A DNA stretch of 64,000 bases, taken from an uncultured Opitutaceae bacterium. Its GTDB lineage: Bacteria > Verrucomicrobiota > Verrucomicrobiia > Opitutales > Opitutaceae. Position numbers and translations under genes: made by a program. Below, piece after piece: positions 1-8,484 of the stretch. The notes beneath the pieces are model-generated. The model was not told where the DNA came from. It ran no database searches and worked only from the letters and a program-made list of their open reading frames with translations. Where the stretch lies: assembly GCA_903890485.1 (NCBI GenBank), contig CAITBM010000116.1, forward strand, positions 179,983 through 243,982, in the 5' to 3' direction. Positions within the stretch are counted from its first letter, which is position 1. Each line of letters begins with the position of its first letter.

Positions 1-723
1 GCTGGCCATTAGACCCACCAGGACCGACCGGTGGCGACGCCACGACTCCCCGAACGATCCCGAAACAAAACAGCGGTCGTAGAGGAGCACCAGGAGGGGG
101 GCGGTCGCCATCGACTCCTTGGTCCCCACGCCCAGGAGGCAGGAGAGGAAGGCCACGCCCGACCACAGGGCCTTGCGGGGGCCTCCCTCGGCGTGCCGAA
201 TGAACGCATAGAGGGTCAGCAGGTAGAGGAACCCCATCAAGGACTCCGCGCGCTGGATGACATAGGCCACCGACTCGGTCTGGAGCGGGTGAAGCGCCCA
301 AAGGAGGGAGGAGGCGAACGCGATCGCCAGGGCCCTCGCGGGCGAGAGGGCGCCGGCTGCAGGCATCGCAAGGGTCCTGCGGACGATGCCAAAGAGGACA
401 AGGGAGGCGGCCACATGGATCGCGATGCTCACGGCGTGGTAGCCCCAGGGGTTCACGCCTCCGAGCGCATAATTGAGGGCCAGGGAGACGTTCAACACCG
501 GCCGCCCAGTCACCGTTGCGCCCCCCCTCGGGAAGAGGGCGTCAAACAGGTGCCGGATCGTCGGGTTGCCCGGGACCGAATCAATGTCGTCAAAGAGGAA
601 CGCCCCGCCGAGTGACCCGAGGTAGGCACATCCCACCGCAACCCCGATGGCCACCGCGCAAAGAGCGAGCGCCCGCCGCGGGTCGCGCGCCTGGGCCGGG
701 CGGGGCTTCTTGGGGGCCATCAT
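1..723 (-). CDS. TMTC-like membrane protein, N-terminal part (runs off left edge)
   Basis: Reading the minus strand from tandem ATG codons at 723 and 720 gives an open frame of about 241 codons with no stop before base 1, so the gene is cut by the window edge. A short basic N-terminus is followed by a membrane helix, then FLFDDIDSVPGNPTIRHLF, the loop acidic motif typical of TMTC/PMT-like lipid-linked sugar transferases, and then by several hydrophobic helices with HPLQTESVAYVIQR and GTKESMATAPLLV. In this family a C-terminal TPR domain follows, which would lie outside the window. AGGA lies 10 bases before the first ATG. A similar complete protein is encoded at the other end of the window (61783-63750). 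The substrate is unknown; glycosyltransferase activity is inferred from family resemblance only. Confidence 0.7.
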   Translation of the reverse strand, partial: MMAPKKPRPAQARDPRRALALCAVAIGVAVGCAYLGSLGGAFLFDDIDSVPGNPTIRHLFDALFPRGGATVTGRPVLNVSLALNYALGGVNPWGYHAVSIAIHVAASLVLFGIVRRTLAMPAAGALSPARALAIAFASSLLWALHPLQTESVAYVIQRAESLMGFLYLLTLYAFIRHAEGGPRKALWSGVAFLSCLLGVGTKESMATAPLLVLLYDRCFVSGSFGESWRRHRSVLVGLMAS

Positions 724-777
724 GGATTTGGGATCCTATGGGGAGAGCGGGGCCCGCGACAAGCCGCGCGGGGAGTC

Positions 778-814
778 AAAAAAGGAACGGCCGCCCCTCT
801 CGGGGCGGCCGTTC
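778..814 (-). terminator. Rho-independent terminator of the TonB-receptor gene
   Basis: A perfect 13-bp stem (785-797 with 802-814, 4-base loop) is followed on the minus strand by six T residues (778-783). It lies 38 bases past the stop codon of the receptor gene, so it should end that transcript before the TMTC-like gene. Confidence 0.9.
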
Positions 815-851
815 GCATTCGGGTCGTTAAACCCGCCTGTCGTCGCGATTC

Positions 852-3800
852 TTAGAACTCGACGCGGGCGCCGACCTGCAGCTGCCAGCGCGAGAGATCC
901 GAGTAGATCGTCGAGAACCCGAGGGTGCCCGGGTTGAACGTGTAGATGTACTGGTTCTTCACGGGATCGTAGCCGGTGCCGGCGACCGTCTTCGTGATGA
1001 ACGAGTTGTTATAGTTGTTCACGATACCGTACTTGCTGTTGATCAGGTTCGCGAAGTTGAAGCAGTCGGCGAAGAGCACCATGCGCACATCGCCGTGGAT
1101 CGGGATCTGCTGCTCCAGGTGGAGGTTGAGCGTCGACTGCTCCCCGGCGTTGGCCGAGTTGCGGGGGACGATCTTGCCCGACCACTTGGCGAGCTCGGGC
1201 GTGCCTGCGAGGTAGGTGAAGAATTTCGCCTCCTCCGTCGCGCTCAGCCAGCGGACATTCGGGTCGCTCGGGCCGGTCGGGACGTAGAAGAGACCTTCAC
1301 CGGTGATGCCGGCGCCGCTCGGGTCGCCCTTGAACACGAAGCTGTAGGCAGATCCGGTCTGGGTGATGAACTGAGCCGAGATCGCGGTCGCCGCGTTCGG
1401 GCCCTTCATGAAGTGGAACTCACGGGTGCCCGTGATCACCAGCTTGTTCGGGACCGAGTAGTTCGAACGGTAGGCGATGTTGTCGTTCGGGTTGATGTAC
1501 GGCTGTGAGGTGAAGCCCGAACCGGCAACGGAGGAGGTGAACGGCGCCACCTGCGTGGCGTGCGTGTACGTGTAGCCGATGCTGAGCGCCCAGTCGTCGA
1601 TCAGGGGACGGGAGAGCATGAGCGTATACTCCTGGCTTCCACCCTTGCTGGTGTTCGTGAGGTCATAGACCGCGCCCAGCGTCTTATGCTGGAAGAGGAC
1701 AAGGGGGCTGTTCGAGACCGAGTTGTAGTAGCCCGCCGGGGCGGAGGCCTGGACGTAGGCGTTGCCGATGCTGCTCGCCGTGCCTGGCGTGATGTTGCCG
1801 GCATAGCGGATACGGCCATCGGGAAGCGTGAGGGGGCCGGAAGCCGGGAGCGCGTACGGGTTGATCTGCTGGTAGAACACGTCCTTGTTGACCTGGGTCA
1901 TGTCGACCTCGGCGGTCGCCACCATGTGCAGGAACGGCAGCTCGCGATCAACGGCCAGGTTCTCCTTCCACGTGGAGGGCCAGTGGAAGTTCTTGTCCGT
2001 GATGTCGATCGAAGGCGCGGCCGTGGAGGCCACGCCGTTGATGATGCTGTTCACCTGGCCGGCGTTGTTGAACGCGTTCTCAACCCAGACGACCGGGTTT
2101 TGGCCGAGGAAGAGCCCGACGCCACCGCGAAGCTGTGTCTTCAGCTTCGTGCCGAATTGGTAGTTGAAGCCGATGCGCGGGGAGACCGTGTAGTTGCCGC
2201 TCATCGTGGTCGAATTCGAATACCCGAAGGCGTTCGAGAAGAGCAGGCTGTTGATCGGCTTCTGCGGCTCGTAGGGGTAGTCCATGCGGAGGCCGCCGAC
2301 CACCGTCAGCTGCGAGTTTGGCTTCCAGGTGTCCTGGATCAGCGGGGCGATATCGAGCAGGTAGTAGTGCGAGACCGCCTGGCTGAAGGAGGTGAAATAC
2401 GGGGTCGCCGGGGTCGCCACTGTGGACTGGAAGACCTTGCCAGCCAGGAAGTCGCTCACGCTGTTGAACGTAAAGCTTCCAATCGCGTTCGGGATGAACG
2501 TGTCGGTGTAGCCCGTGCGGTCAAACTGGGCGCCAAACTTGAACGTATGGTTGCCGTAGGCGTAGGTGCCGTAGGCGTGCTCCTCCTGCTCCCACGTGTA
2601 GATGTTGTTGTCCTGGTAGGCCCAGTAGGTGCCGGTGAACACCGTTCCCGTGGTGATTTCCTTGGCCTGGGTGACCTGATAGCCGTCGACGCCATTGATC
2701 GTGATAGCCGGAAGCTTCGGGCCATCGAGCGTCGCGGTGCCGTTGTACCTCTTGTAGGTGCCCTCGATTTCCGTGTGGAAGTCGGGGATGAAGTGGCTCC
2801 AGTCGCTGTTCAGCTGAGCCGTGTACGACTGGTCGGAACGGTTGGAGTTGTACCAGGACGTCTCGAAGTCGGTCGTCGTGGACCCGGTGTAGTTGTAGAA
2901 CACCGGCGCGTCGCCCTTCGTGTGGCGGAAGGTGAAGGCGAACTTCTGGGTGTCGGAGATGTTCCAGTCGATCTTGCCGACGAAGTTCTGCTCCCAGGTG
3001 TGGTTGATCGCCGACATTGGGCCCGGGTCATAGGTGTAGGTGTGGCCGCCGACCGTGTAGCCGTTCTTCAGGGCATTGACGATCTGGCCGACCTGCGTCG
3101 TCCCCAGGGTGGTACCAAGCGGGATGAAATTCTGCGGAGGGGCGGCGGCGAGCTGACGGAAGGCGTCATAGCCGACGAAGAAGAAGAGCTTATCCTTGAT
3201 GATCGGGCCGCCGATCGTGGCTCCCGTCGTGTGCTGCTGGGTGGGCTCGTGCTTGCCGAGGATGCCGACCACCGGGTCGGGTCCGCGGAAGTTCGTGCCG
3301 GTGTAGATGGCGTAGACCGAGCCGTGGTACTGGTTGGTGCCGGACTTCAGGTTCACGTCGAGGACGCCGCCCAGGAAGCCGCTGTACACCACGTCAAACG
3401 GGTTGATCGAAAGCGCGGCCGAGCTGATCCACTCCGGCGGGATCGGGTTGCGAAGGCCGGCGTAGCCGTTGGAGTTGAGGCCGAAGTTGTCGGCCGCCGA
3501 GACGCCGTCCACTAGGATCGCGTTCTCACGGGGATTCTGCCCCGAGACGCTGAACGTGTAGGCCGGGTCCGACGGGGAAACCTGCTGCACGACCGCGCGG
3601 GGGTCGACATTCTCGAAGTCCTGTAGGTCGCGCCGGATCGTGGTGATCTGGCTGATCGTCTTCGGGGTGTAGCTTGAGCCCGTGCCGATGACGCTCGAGT
3701 CGAACTGGGACGTGCTCGCACTCTCGCTAACCTTGAAGGCCTCGAGGCGAACGACCTCCGTGCCGAGCACGAGGTCCACCGAGTCCGTCACGCCGAGGTG

Positions 3801-4109
3801 GAGGTACACATCGGGCTTCTCCCCCGGGGGCTGGCCCGCGGCGGTCGCGGTGACAGTATAGGGGCCGCCGGGCGTGAGGCCCTGGAGGCTGTATTGGCCC
3901 GTCGAGCGGGTGACTGCGGAATATTTGGAGCCGGTGTTGACCTGAACCACCGTGACGGTGGCTCCCACCACGGGTTTTCCCGTGGAATCGCTCACGAAAC
4001 CGGAGAGGCCGGACGTCGTAACGCCTTGGCCGAACATTGTTGCGGTGGTCAGGACCAGGGCGAGAACCCCAGACCAAATCCAACTTACGGAACGGATCGT
4101 CTTTTTCAT
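852..4109 (-). CDS. Oar-like TonB-dependent outer membrane receptor
   Basis: Predicted 1085-aa outer-membrane beta-barrel. Residues 1 to about 28 form a signal peptide (MKKTIRSVSWIW, then a hydrophobic stretch ending TMFGQ). About 30-115 is a carboxypeptidase-regulatory-like (CarboxypepD_reg) beta-sandwich (SGFVSDSTGKPVVGATVTV, YSLQGLTPGGPYTV). A plug domain follows (about 170-280, with VSGQNPRENAILVDGVSAAD), then a long barrel ending in an aromatic strand, VGARVEF. This order is that of Oar/SusC-like receptors, which import large ligands using TonB energy; the ligand cannot be told. The ATG at 4109 was chosen over an upstream in-frame TTG at 4136 because the signal peptide starts there. The gene is divergent from an ECF sigma factor. 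No TonB/ExbBD or SusD partner is adjacent. Confidence 0.88.
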   Translation of the reverse strand: MKKTIRSVSWIWSGVLALVLTTATMFGQGVTTSGLSGFVSDSTGKPVVGATVTVVQVNTGSKYSAVTRSTGQYSLQGLTPGGPYTVTATAAGQPPGEKPDVYLHLGVTDSVDLVLGTEVVRLEAFKVSESASTSQFDSSVIGTGSSYTPKTISQITTIRRDLQDFENVDPRAVVQQVSPSDPAYTFSVSGQNPRENAILVDGVSAADNFGLNSNGYAGLRNPIPPEWISSAALSINPFDVVYSGFLGGVLDVNLKSGTNQYHGSVYAIYTGTNFRGPDPVVGILGKHEPTQQHTTGATIGGPIIKDKLFFFVGYDAFRQLAAAPPQNFIPLGTTLGTTQVGQIVNALKNGYTVGGHTYTYDPGPMSAINHTWEQNFVGKIDWNISDTQKFAFTFRHTKGDAPVFYNYTGSTTTDFETSWYNSNRSDQSYTAQLNSDWSHFIPDFHTEIEGTYKRYNGTATLDGPKLPAITINGVDGYQVTQAKEITTGTVFTGTYWAYQDNNIYTWEQEEHAYGTYAYGNHTFKFGAQFDRTGYTDTFIPNAIGSFTFNSVSDFLAGKVFQSTVATPATPYFTSFSQAVSHYYLLDIAPLIQDTWKPNSQLTVVGGLRMDYPYEPQKPINSLLFSNAFGYSNSTTMSGNYTVSPRIGFNYQFGTKLKTQLRGGVGLFLGQNPVVWVENAFNNAGQVNSIINGVASTAAPSIDITDKNFHWPSTWKENLAVDRELPFLHMVATAEVDMTQVNKDVFYQQINPYALPASGPLTLPDGRIRYAGNITPGTASSIGNAYVQASAPAGYYNSVSNSPLVLFQHKTLGAVYDLTNTSKGGSQEYTLMLSRPLIDDWALSIGYTYTHATQVAPFTSSVAGSGFTSQPYINPNDNIAYRSNYSVPNKLVITGTREFHFMKGPNAATAISAQFITQTGSAYSFVFKGDPSGAGITGEGLFYVPTGPSDPNVRWLSATEEAKFFTYLAGTPELAKWSGKIVPRNSANAGEQSTLNLHLEQQIPIHGDVRMVLFADCFNFANLINSKYGIVNNYNNSFITKTVAGTGYDPVKNQYIYTFNPGTLGFSTIYSDLSRWQLQVGARVEF

Positions 4110-4448
4110 TTTTAGGTAGCTTATAGCGGAAGCCAAAGGGATCCCTAGGTGAGGGTCCTTTTGTGTTAGCGAAAACGTGAATCTAAGCCGATAGCCACAT
4201 CGGCGACTCCCCCCCAGTCAAGCATCGAAGTTCAGGGGGAACCAACGTCGCAAAAACGTAACTAGATGGCGCTACGCTGGGGCCGTGCCGAATGCCCTGT
4301 TTTTACAAAAATCCTAGTGCAATGTGCACGATTTTGGCTCGGTTCATCGAAAGCCAATGTTACACAATACGAGCTAATATACTACACTGCAGTTTCTTAC
4401 GAATAACTTACAAAGATTGGCATAAGCTAAGGTACATAAGCGGCGCGA
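4110..4448. other. Divergent intergenic region between receptor and ECF sigma gene
   Basis: About 340 bases without a convincing gene, noticeably richer in A and T near the sigma-factor start than the flanking genes. It must hold promoters for both divergent genes. A GGAAC at 4238-4242 followed by CGTA at 4257-4260 recalls an ECF promoter, but the 14-base spacing is too short to trust. Confidence 0.5.
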
Positions 4449-5126
4449 ATGAATCCAGAAGCCCTTATTGATGCAGAACTCGTGCGGAAATTTAACGGCG
4501 GAGACGCGTCCGCCTTTAGCGAAATCATGAACCGCCACAAGTCGCGGATTTTCTCCGCGGCCATGGCACTTTTGCGCAACCATGCCGATGCCGAAGAGAT
4601 CACCCAGGACACCTTCGTGAGAGCCCACCGCGGGCTCTCCACTTTCCGGGGAGAATCCTCCCTGGCGACCTGGCTTCACCGGATCGCCGTCAACCTCGCC
4701 CGGAACCGTTATTGGTACTTCTTCCGCAGGCGCCGACACGTCACCCTCTCCCTTGACGCCGCGATAGGACCCGACGGCGATGCGACCTTCTCCGAGCTTC
4801 TCTCCGCCGCATCGCCCGACCCCTCCCAGGAGAGCTCCCGGAACGAATTCGTGGACAAGGTGGAATCGTGCATGGACGGGCTCGAGGCCTCCCACCGCGA
4901 CATCCTGGCGATGCGCAGTGTCCTCGACCAGTCCTACGAGGATATTGCCCAGACCCTCGGGATCAACGTCGGCACGGTCAAGAGCCGCATCGCCCGGGCC
5001 CGGGAGCGCCTCCGCCAGCGTCTTGCCGAGGAATGCCCCGAATTCTCCCGAGACAGCGACCCTGCAGGCTGGTTTGAGCCGGCCCGCGGCGAGGGCCAGA
5101 TGGCGGCCTACGGCGCCCTGGTCTAG
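4449..5126 (+). CDS. RNA polymerase sigma factor, ECF subfamily
   Basis: 225-aa sigma-70 family protein. Region 2 spans about residues 10-95: it opens with ELVRKFNGGDASAFSEIMNR, contains DAEEITQDTFVRAHRGL, the core-binding segment, and ends TWLHRIAVNLARNRYWYFFR. Region 4 lies at about 140-195 (HRDILAMRSVLDQSYEDIAQ and GTVKSRIARARERLRQRL), the helix-turn-helix for the -35 element. Regions 1 and 3 are absent, as expected for ECF factors. No anti-sigma gene lies downstream: the next gene is convergent, and the two stop codons share the bases CTAG at 5123-5126. The divergent TonB receptor makes a surface-signalling or receptor-control role possible, but no FecR-type regulator is present. The last 30 residues past region 4 match nothing I know. 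Confidence 0.92.
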   Translation: MNPEALIDAELVRKFNGGDASAFSEIMNRHKSRIFSAAMALLRNHADAEEITQDTFVRAHRGLSTFRGESSLATWLHRIAVNLARNRYWYFFRRRRHVTLSLDAAIGPDGDATFSELLSAASPDPSQESSRNEFVDKVESCMDGLEASHRDILAMRSVLDQSYEDIAQTLGINVGTVKSRIARARERLRQRLAEECPEFSRDSDPAGWFEPARGEGQMAAYGALV

Positions 5127-6241
5127 CGCGCCTCTAGCCCCAGGAATCGCTCAAGGCGGCCGACGGCGTCCATAGAGGCGTGGCCGCGCCGCACTTTGCG
5201 CGAGACCACCGAGAGGCGACCCTGGCTCCGGTCAGCCTTCAGGTCCACGTGGCCCACGATCTCGGTCCCTGAAAGGACGGGAAGCGCGTAGTAACCCCGC
5301 TTTCGCAGGCGCTCGGGGGTGTAGGCCTCCCAGATGTAGTCGAACGCCCATACCCTGCGGGTCATCGGCCTATCGTAGATCATGGGATCAAGCGGAGCCA
5401 GGAGCTGGACATCGGTGGGGCGCTCCCCCGCCCCTGCTGCGTCCAGGAGGGCGGCATCCTCCTTCAGGATGTGGACTACGGGCCCCCGATCGACGCGGAC
5501 GGGCTCCACCAGGCCTTCCACGAGCTCGAGTTCCCGCTTATTTAGGGAAACGAGCCGCAATTGCTTCAGACGGAGCGTGGCCAGCCACCGGCACGTCTCC
5601 TTCTCGCTGGCTTCGGGGAGCGCAAGCGCAGAGGACGGGAGCACGCGCTCGGGAAGGTCGTAGATCCTCCGGTTCTTCTCGCGGCCCGAGATAAGGAGCC
5701 GGCCCTGGAAAAAGAGCTTCTGGAGGGTCGCCTTGCCCAGCGTCGCCGCGCCCCAGACTTTCCGCCCCTTCCTGGTGTCGGCGAACGCCTCGCTCGACTT
5801 GGGGCCCTCCGCGGCAATGCGCTCAAGGACGTGACCTGCCATCTCCTTCTCCCGGGGCGTCAGTTTGCCGGACCAGGCGCCCGGCGTCCGGGACCTCCGG
5901 CGCATCTCCTTGTGCAGGTGGGGCCACGCCTCAAGAGGAAACGCGACCAGTATCCCCCGGTTCGGGACCGGCAGATGGTGCTCAAAGGCCCTCCTGGATT
6001 CGGGCCCAAGTGCGGTGCCGTCACCGTGGAGGTACCTGAAAAGGTCCCCTTCCCGGTAGTCCTCCACCCGCAAACGTAGGATGTGGTCGTGCATTCTTCC
6101 GCAAACGTTGATCGGATCGATCTGGACGTACCCGAGGTGCCGCAGCGCGGCATCGACGCCCGCCAGCCTGCGGTCGATCCGATGCGCCCTCCGCAAGAAG
6201 GCGCGGGCCTCTTCGAGGGTGAGCTCTCTCACTCGACTCAC
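5123..6241 (-). CDS. AlkZ/YcaQ-family winged-helix DNA glycosylase-like protein
   Basis: 372-aa protein of the HTH_42 (YcaQ/AlkZ) family, whose characterised members unhook DNA interstrand crosslinks or excise bulky alkyl adducts. The catalytic Q-hydrophobic-D motif is seen as Q40-I41-D42 (GYVQIDPINVCGRMHDHIL), followed by the typical aromatic/basic patches (AFEHHLPVPNRGILVAFPLE and PLDPMIYDR) and a C-terminal beta segment GYYALPVLSGTEIVGHVDLK. Its ATG overlaps the stop codon of the upstream amidase gene by 4 bases (ATGA), so the two are probably translated together although their functions look unrelated. Length and motifs are complete. Confidence 0.85.
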   Translation of the reverse strand: MSRVRELTLEEARAFLRRAHRIDRRLAGVDAALRHLGYVQIDPINVCGRMHDHILRLRVEDYREGDLFRYLHGDGTALGPESRRAFEHHLPVPNRGILVAFPLEAWPHLHKEMRRRSRTPGAWSGKLTPREKEMAGHVLERIAAEGPKSSEAFADTRKGRKVWGAATLGKATLQKLFFQGRLLISGREKNRRIYDLPERVLPSSALALPEASEKETCRWLATLRLKQLRLVSLNKRELELVEGLVEPVRVDRGPVVHILKEDAALLDAAGAGERPTDVQLLAPLDPMIYDRPMTRRVWAFDYIWEAYTPERLRKRGYYALPVLSGTEIVGHVDLKADRSQGRLSVVSRKVRRGHASMDAVGRLERFLGLEAR

Positions 6242-7329
6242 GGACCGGGTGAGGGGCGCGTGGGCTGGGACCGAACGGGAGCACCCGTGGCCGACGGCGG
6301 GACGGAGGGTGCCGCAGCCGGCGCAACCGAGGCTGGGCTCGCCCGCCTGACAAGCTCCGCGTAGTCCTGGATCCCCGAAAGGATCGCCGAGGCGATCGTG
6401 TCCCGGTAGGCGGCCGTGGCCAGCCGGACGCTCTCCGACTCGCTAGATAGAAAAGCAGGCTCAACCAGGACACCGGGGCACTTGAGCATGCGCAGGACCC
6501 CCAGGTGCTCGAATTTCTCGCCGCGGTCGCCCGTCTTAAGGGCGTCCAGGAGCCGCCGGTGCATGACCCCGGACAAGACGGTGTTCCACCGGTTGAAATC
6601 GTTGATGGGGGCCTCCCTCGACTCGGAGTCGTCCTTCTCCCCCGGGCTCCACGAATTCGTCGAGCGCTGGGACCTGGGAGGAAAAGAGAGAATCTCGACG
6701 CCCGTCGTCTTCGTATTCGGGTAAAGGGAATTGAAGTGAATGCTCACGAAGAGGTCCGCCCGTGCCTGGTTGGCTATTTCCGAGCGGATCTGCTTTGCCA
6801 CGTCGACATCGGTCTCGCGGGTCATGACGACCACGTAGCCCGCCGCCTCCAGGAGCCGCTTGAGCCGGAGCGCCACGTCGAGCGTGTAGGTCTTCTCCAT
6901 CGTTCCGAGGGCCCGGTTCTCGGTGCCGTGGTCGAGGCCCCCGTGTCCCGGGTCGACCGCGATCACATGCGGGACCCTGGGCGGGGCGCCGCACAACTCG
7001 GGCCTGAGGCGCGGCAGAAGGTGCGCCTCGAAGTCGGTGCGGCTCAGGTAGAAGGTTCCCCCTCGGTCCACGACGGGGTCCCCGAAGAACACCCGAAGGC
7101 CCTTCACGTCGGTCTCGCGGCTCTGGTCGGCGAACCGGGCCACGGGCTGGGCGCCGTCCTTCACCATTACGGTCGATGGCGGAATCGAGCGCTCGACGCG
7201 CATCCCCAGGCGCGCGACAGAGTCGTCAAGGCTCACATACTCCAGCCCGTTGTAGCGGATCGACGCGGGCTCCGCCCGCACCAGGCACGCGGCCAGCACG
7301 AAGAGCAGGAGTAACGGCGCCGGGCGCAT
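6238..7329 (-). CDS. N-acetylmuramoyl-L-alanine amidase (Amidase_3)
   Basis: 363-aa exported cell-wall hydrolase that cuts the amide bond between MurNAc and the stem peptide. The start at 7329 (MRPAPLLLLF) gives a secretion signal; VLAAC is a possible lipobox, and VRA is an alternative signal-peptidase-I site. After an N-terminal AMIN-like region the Amidase_3 catalytic domain shows all expected zinc and catalytic residues: DPGHGGLDHG, the Glu in GTMEKTYTLD, VSIHFN and LVEPAFLSS. A Pro/Ala/Ser-rich tail ends the protein. An in-frame start farther upstream at 7410 would overlap infC and was rejected. The gene lies 13 bases after infC and overlaps the glycosylase gene by 4. Confidence 0.9.
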   Translation of the reverse strand: MRPAPLLLLFVLAACLVRAEPASIRYNGLEYVSLDDSVARLGMRVERSIPPSTVMVKDGAQPVARFADQSRETDVKGLRVFFGDPVVDRGGTFYLSRTDFEAHLLPRLRPELCGAPPRVPHVIAVDPGHGGLDHGTENRALGTMEKTYTLDVALRLKRLLEAAGYVVVMTRETDVDVAKQIRSEIANQARADLFVSIHFNSLYPNTKTTGVEILSFPPRSQRSTNSWSPGEKDDSESREAPINDFNRWNTVLSGVMHRRLLDALKTGDRGEKFEHLGVLRMLKCPGVLVEPAFLSSESESVRLATAAYRDTIASAILSGIQDYAELVRRASPASVAPAAAPSVPPSATGAPVRSQPTRPSPGP

Positions 7330-7342
7330 GGCCGCGGCGCTC

Positions 7343-8020
7343 TCAGGCCTCAGCGGCGTGCGGGTCGGAAGAGCCGGAATCATCCTCTTGCTCGTCCCCA
7401 CCCTCGCCATCCTCAGCGTGGAACTTGGCCTTCCGCTTGTTGGCGGGAAGGGGCGTGAGCATCACGTGAATGTTCCGGCCGATCAGCTTGGGGTCCGCGT
7501 CGGGGTGGCCCATGCCGGCCAGGTCGACCACGGCCTTCTTCATGACCTCGAACCCGAGCTCCGTGTGGGCCATCTCGCGGCCGCGGAACTTGAGCCTCAG
7601 CTTGACCTTGTTGCCGTGGTCCAGGAACTCCTCGGCGTGGCGCAGCTTCGTGTTGAAATCGTTCGGCGCGATGCGCGCCGTGAACTCGATCTCCTTGATC
7701 TTGCTGGCCGTGGACTTGGAGTGGGAATGCTTCTTCTGCTCCTCGTAGACGTACTTGCCGAAGTCCATGATGCGGCAGACCGGAGGCGTGGCATTGGGAG
7801 CCACCTCGACCAGGTCAAGGCCGACCTCAAGGGCGAGGTTCACGGCCTTGGGCGTGTCCAATATGCCGAGCTGCTTACCCTCGGGCGAGATCACGCGCAC
7901 CTGCGGGACCTTGATTCGGTGGTTGCGGCGTATGCTCGCGAACGGATCGTTGTTGCGGCGCTGGAATTGCCCGTTCGGGCGATTGCCGCCTGGGGCGGCC
8001 GGAGGAGTCGGTATGGCCAT
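7343..8020 (-). CDS. infC: Translation initiation factor IF-3
   Basis: 225-aa protein that keeps 30S subunits free and checks the initiator tRNA. The N-domain (NHRIKVPQVRVISPEGKQLG and EVAPNATPPVCRIMDFGKY) and C-domain (SKIKEIEFTARIAPNDFNTK and LRLKFRGREMAH) are both clear. The C-terminus carries an extra roughly 40-residue acidic tail (AEDGEGGDEQEDDSGSSDPH) not present in E. coli IF-3. Either the ATG at 8020 or the TTG just before it (8023) could start translation; infC often uses rare starts. The usual partners rpmI and rplT do not follow; an amidase gene does. Confidence 0.96.
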   Translation of the reverse strand: MAIPTPPAAPGGNRPNGQFQRRNNDPFASIRRNHRIKVPQVRVISPEGKQLGILDTPKAVNLALEVGLDLVEVAPNATPPVCRIMDFGKYVYEEQKKHSHSKSTASKIKEIEFTARIAPNDFNTKLRHAEEFLDHGNKVKLRLKFRGREMAHTELGFEVMKKAVVDLAGMGHPDADPKLIGRNIHVMLTPLPANKRKAKFHAEDGEGGDEQEDDSGSSDPHAAEA

Positions 8021-8087
8021 CAATAATTACGCTGCTGGGTGTGTAGAATCAGGTGACGGTCGTCTGAAACCGCCTCAAATACAACAC

Positions 8088-8474
8088 CTAAACGCTGAAG
8101 CTTTCTCCACACGAACAGCTGGCCTTGGCATTGGGGTTCGAGAACTTGAAGCCCCCGGCGATCAGCTGGTTCGAATAGTCGAGCTGGGTTCCCTTCAGAT
8201 AGAGCGCCGTCCTCGGGTCGACGAGCACGGCGATCCCGGCGCTCGTCACAAGGATGTCCCCGCGCTTGGGCTCGGGCGCAAACTTAAGCTTGTAGCTCAA
8301 CCCGTTGCATCCACCCCCGGTGATCGCAATACGCAGGTAATCCCCCTGCTTCTCCCGAGCGATGAGCGCCCGGACCTTGTTGCCCGCCGCATCGGTCAGG
8401 CGGACCAGGCTTTCCGACCCCTCCCGGATCGCGGGCGGTGCGGGAGGAGGCGTGAGGGTCTCGGAAACAGCCAT
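8088..8474 (-). CDS. HesB/IscA/ErpA-type iron-sulfur carrier protein
   Basis: 128-aa A-type Fe-S carrier. The three conserved cysteines are visible: TGGGCNGLSYKLKF and the C-terminal CSCGESF. The core LRIAITGGGCNG is preceded by a Pro-rich leader of about 35 residues. Family members pass Fe-S clusters to apo-enzymes in the cytosol. The start at 8474 (MAVSETLTPP) was preferred because it lies 10 bases after the pdxA stop; an earlier in-frame start would overlap pdxA. No other isc/suf genes are nearby, so its exact class (IscA, ErpA or SufA) cannot be assigned. Confidence 0.9.
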   Translation of the reverse strand: MAVSETLTPPPAPPAIREGSESLVRLTDAAGNKVRALIAREKQGDYLRIAITGGGCNGLSYKLKFAPEPKRGDILVTSAGIAVLVDPRTALYLKGTQLDYSNQLIAGGFKFSNPNAKASCSCGESFSV

Positions 8475-8484
8475 GGGATGAAGA

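Noticed and set aside
1560..3515. Long plus-strand open frame (about 650 codons) opposite the TonB receptor
   Set aside because: Composition is Arg/Val/Asp-rich antisense of a real high-GC gene, with no domain motifs; the receptor on the other strand is certain.
4238..4260. GGAAC/CGTA pair as an ECF-type promoter
   Set aside because: The 14-base spacing is too short for known ECF promoters.
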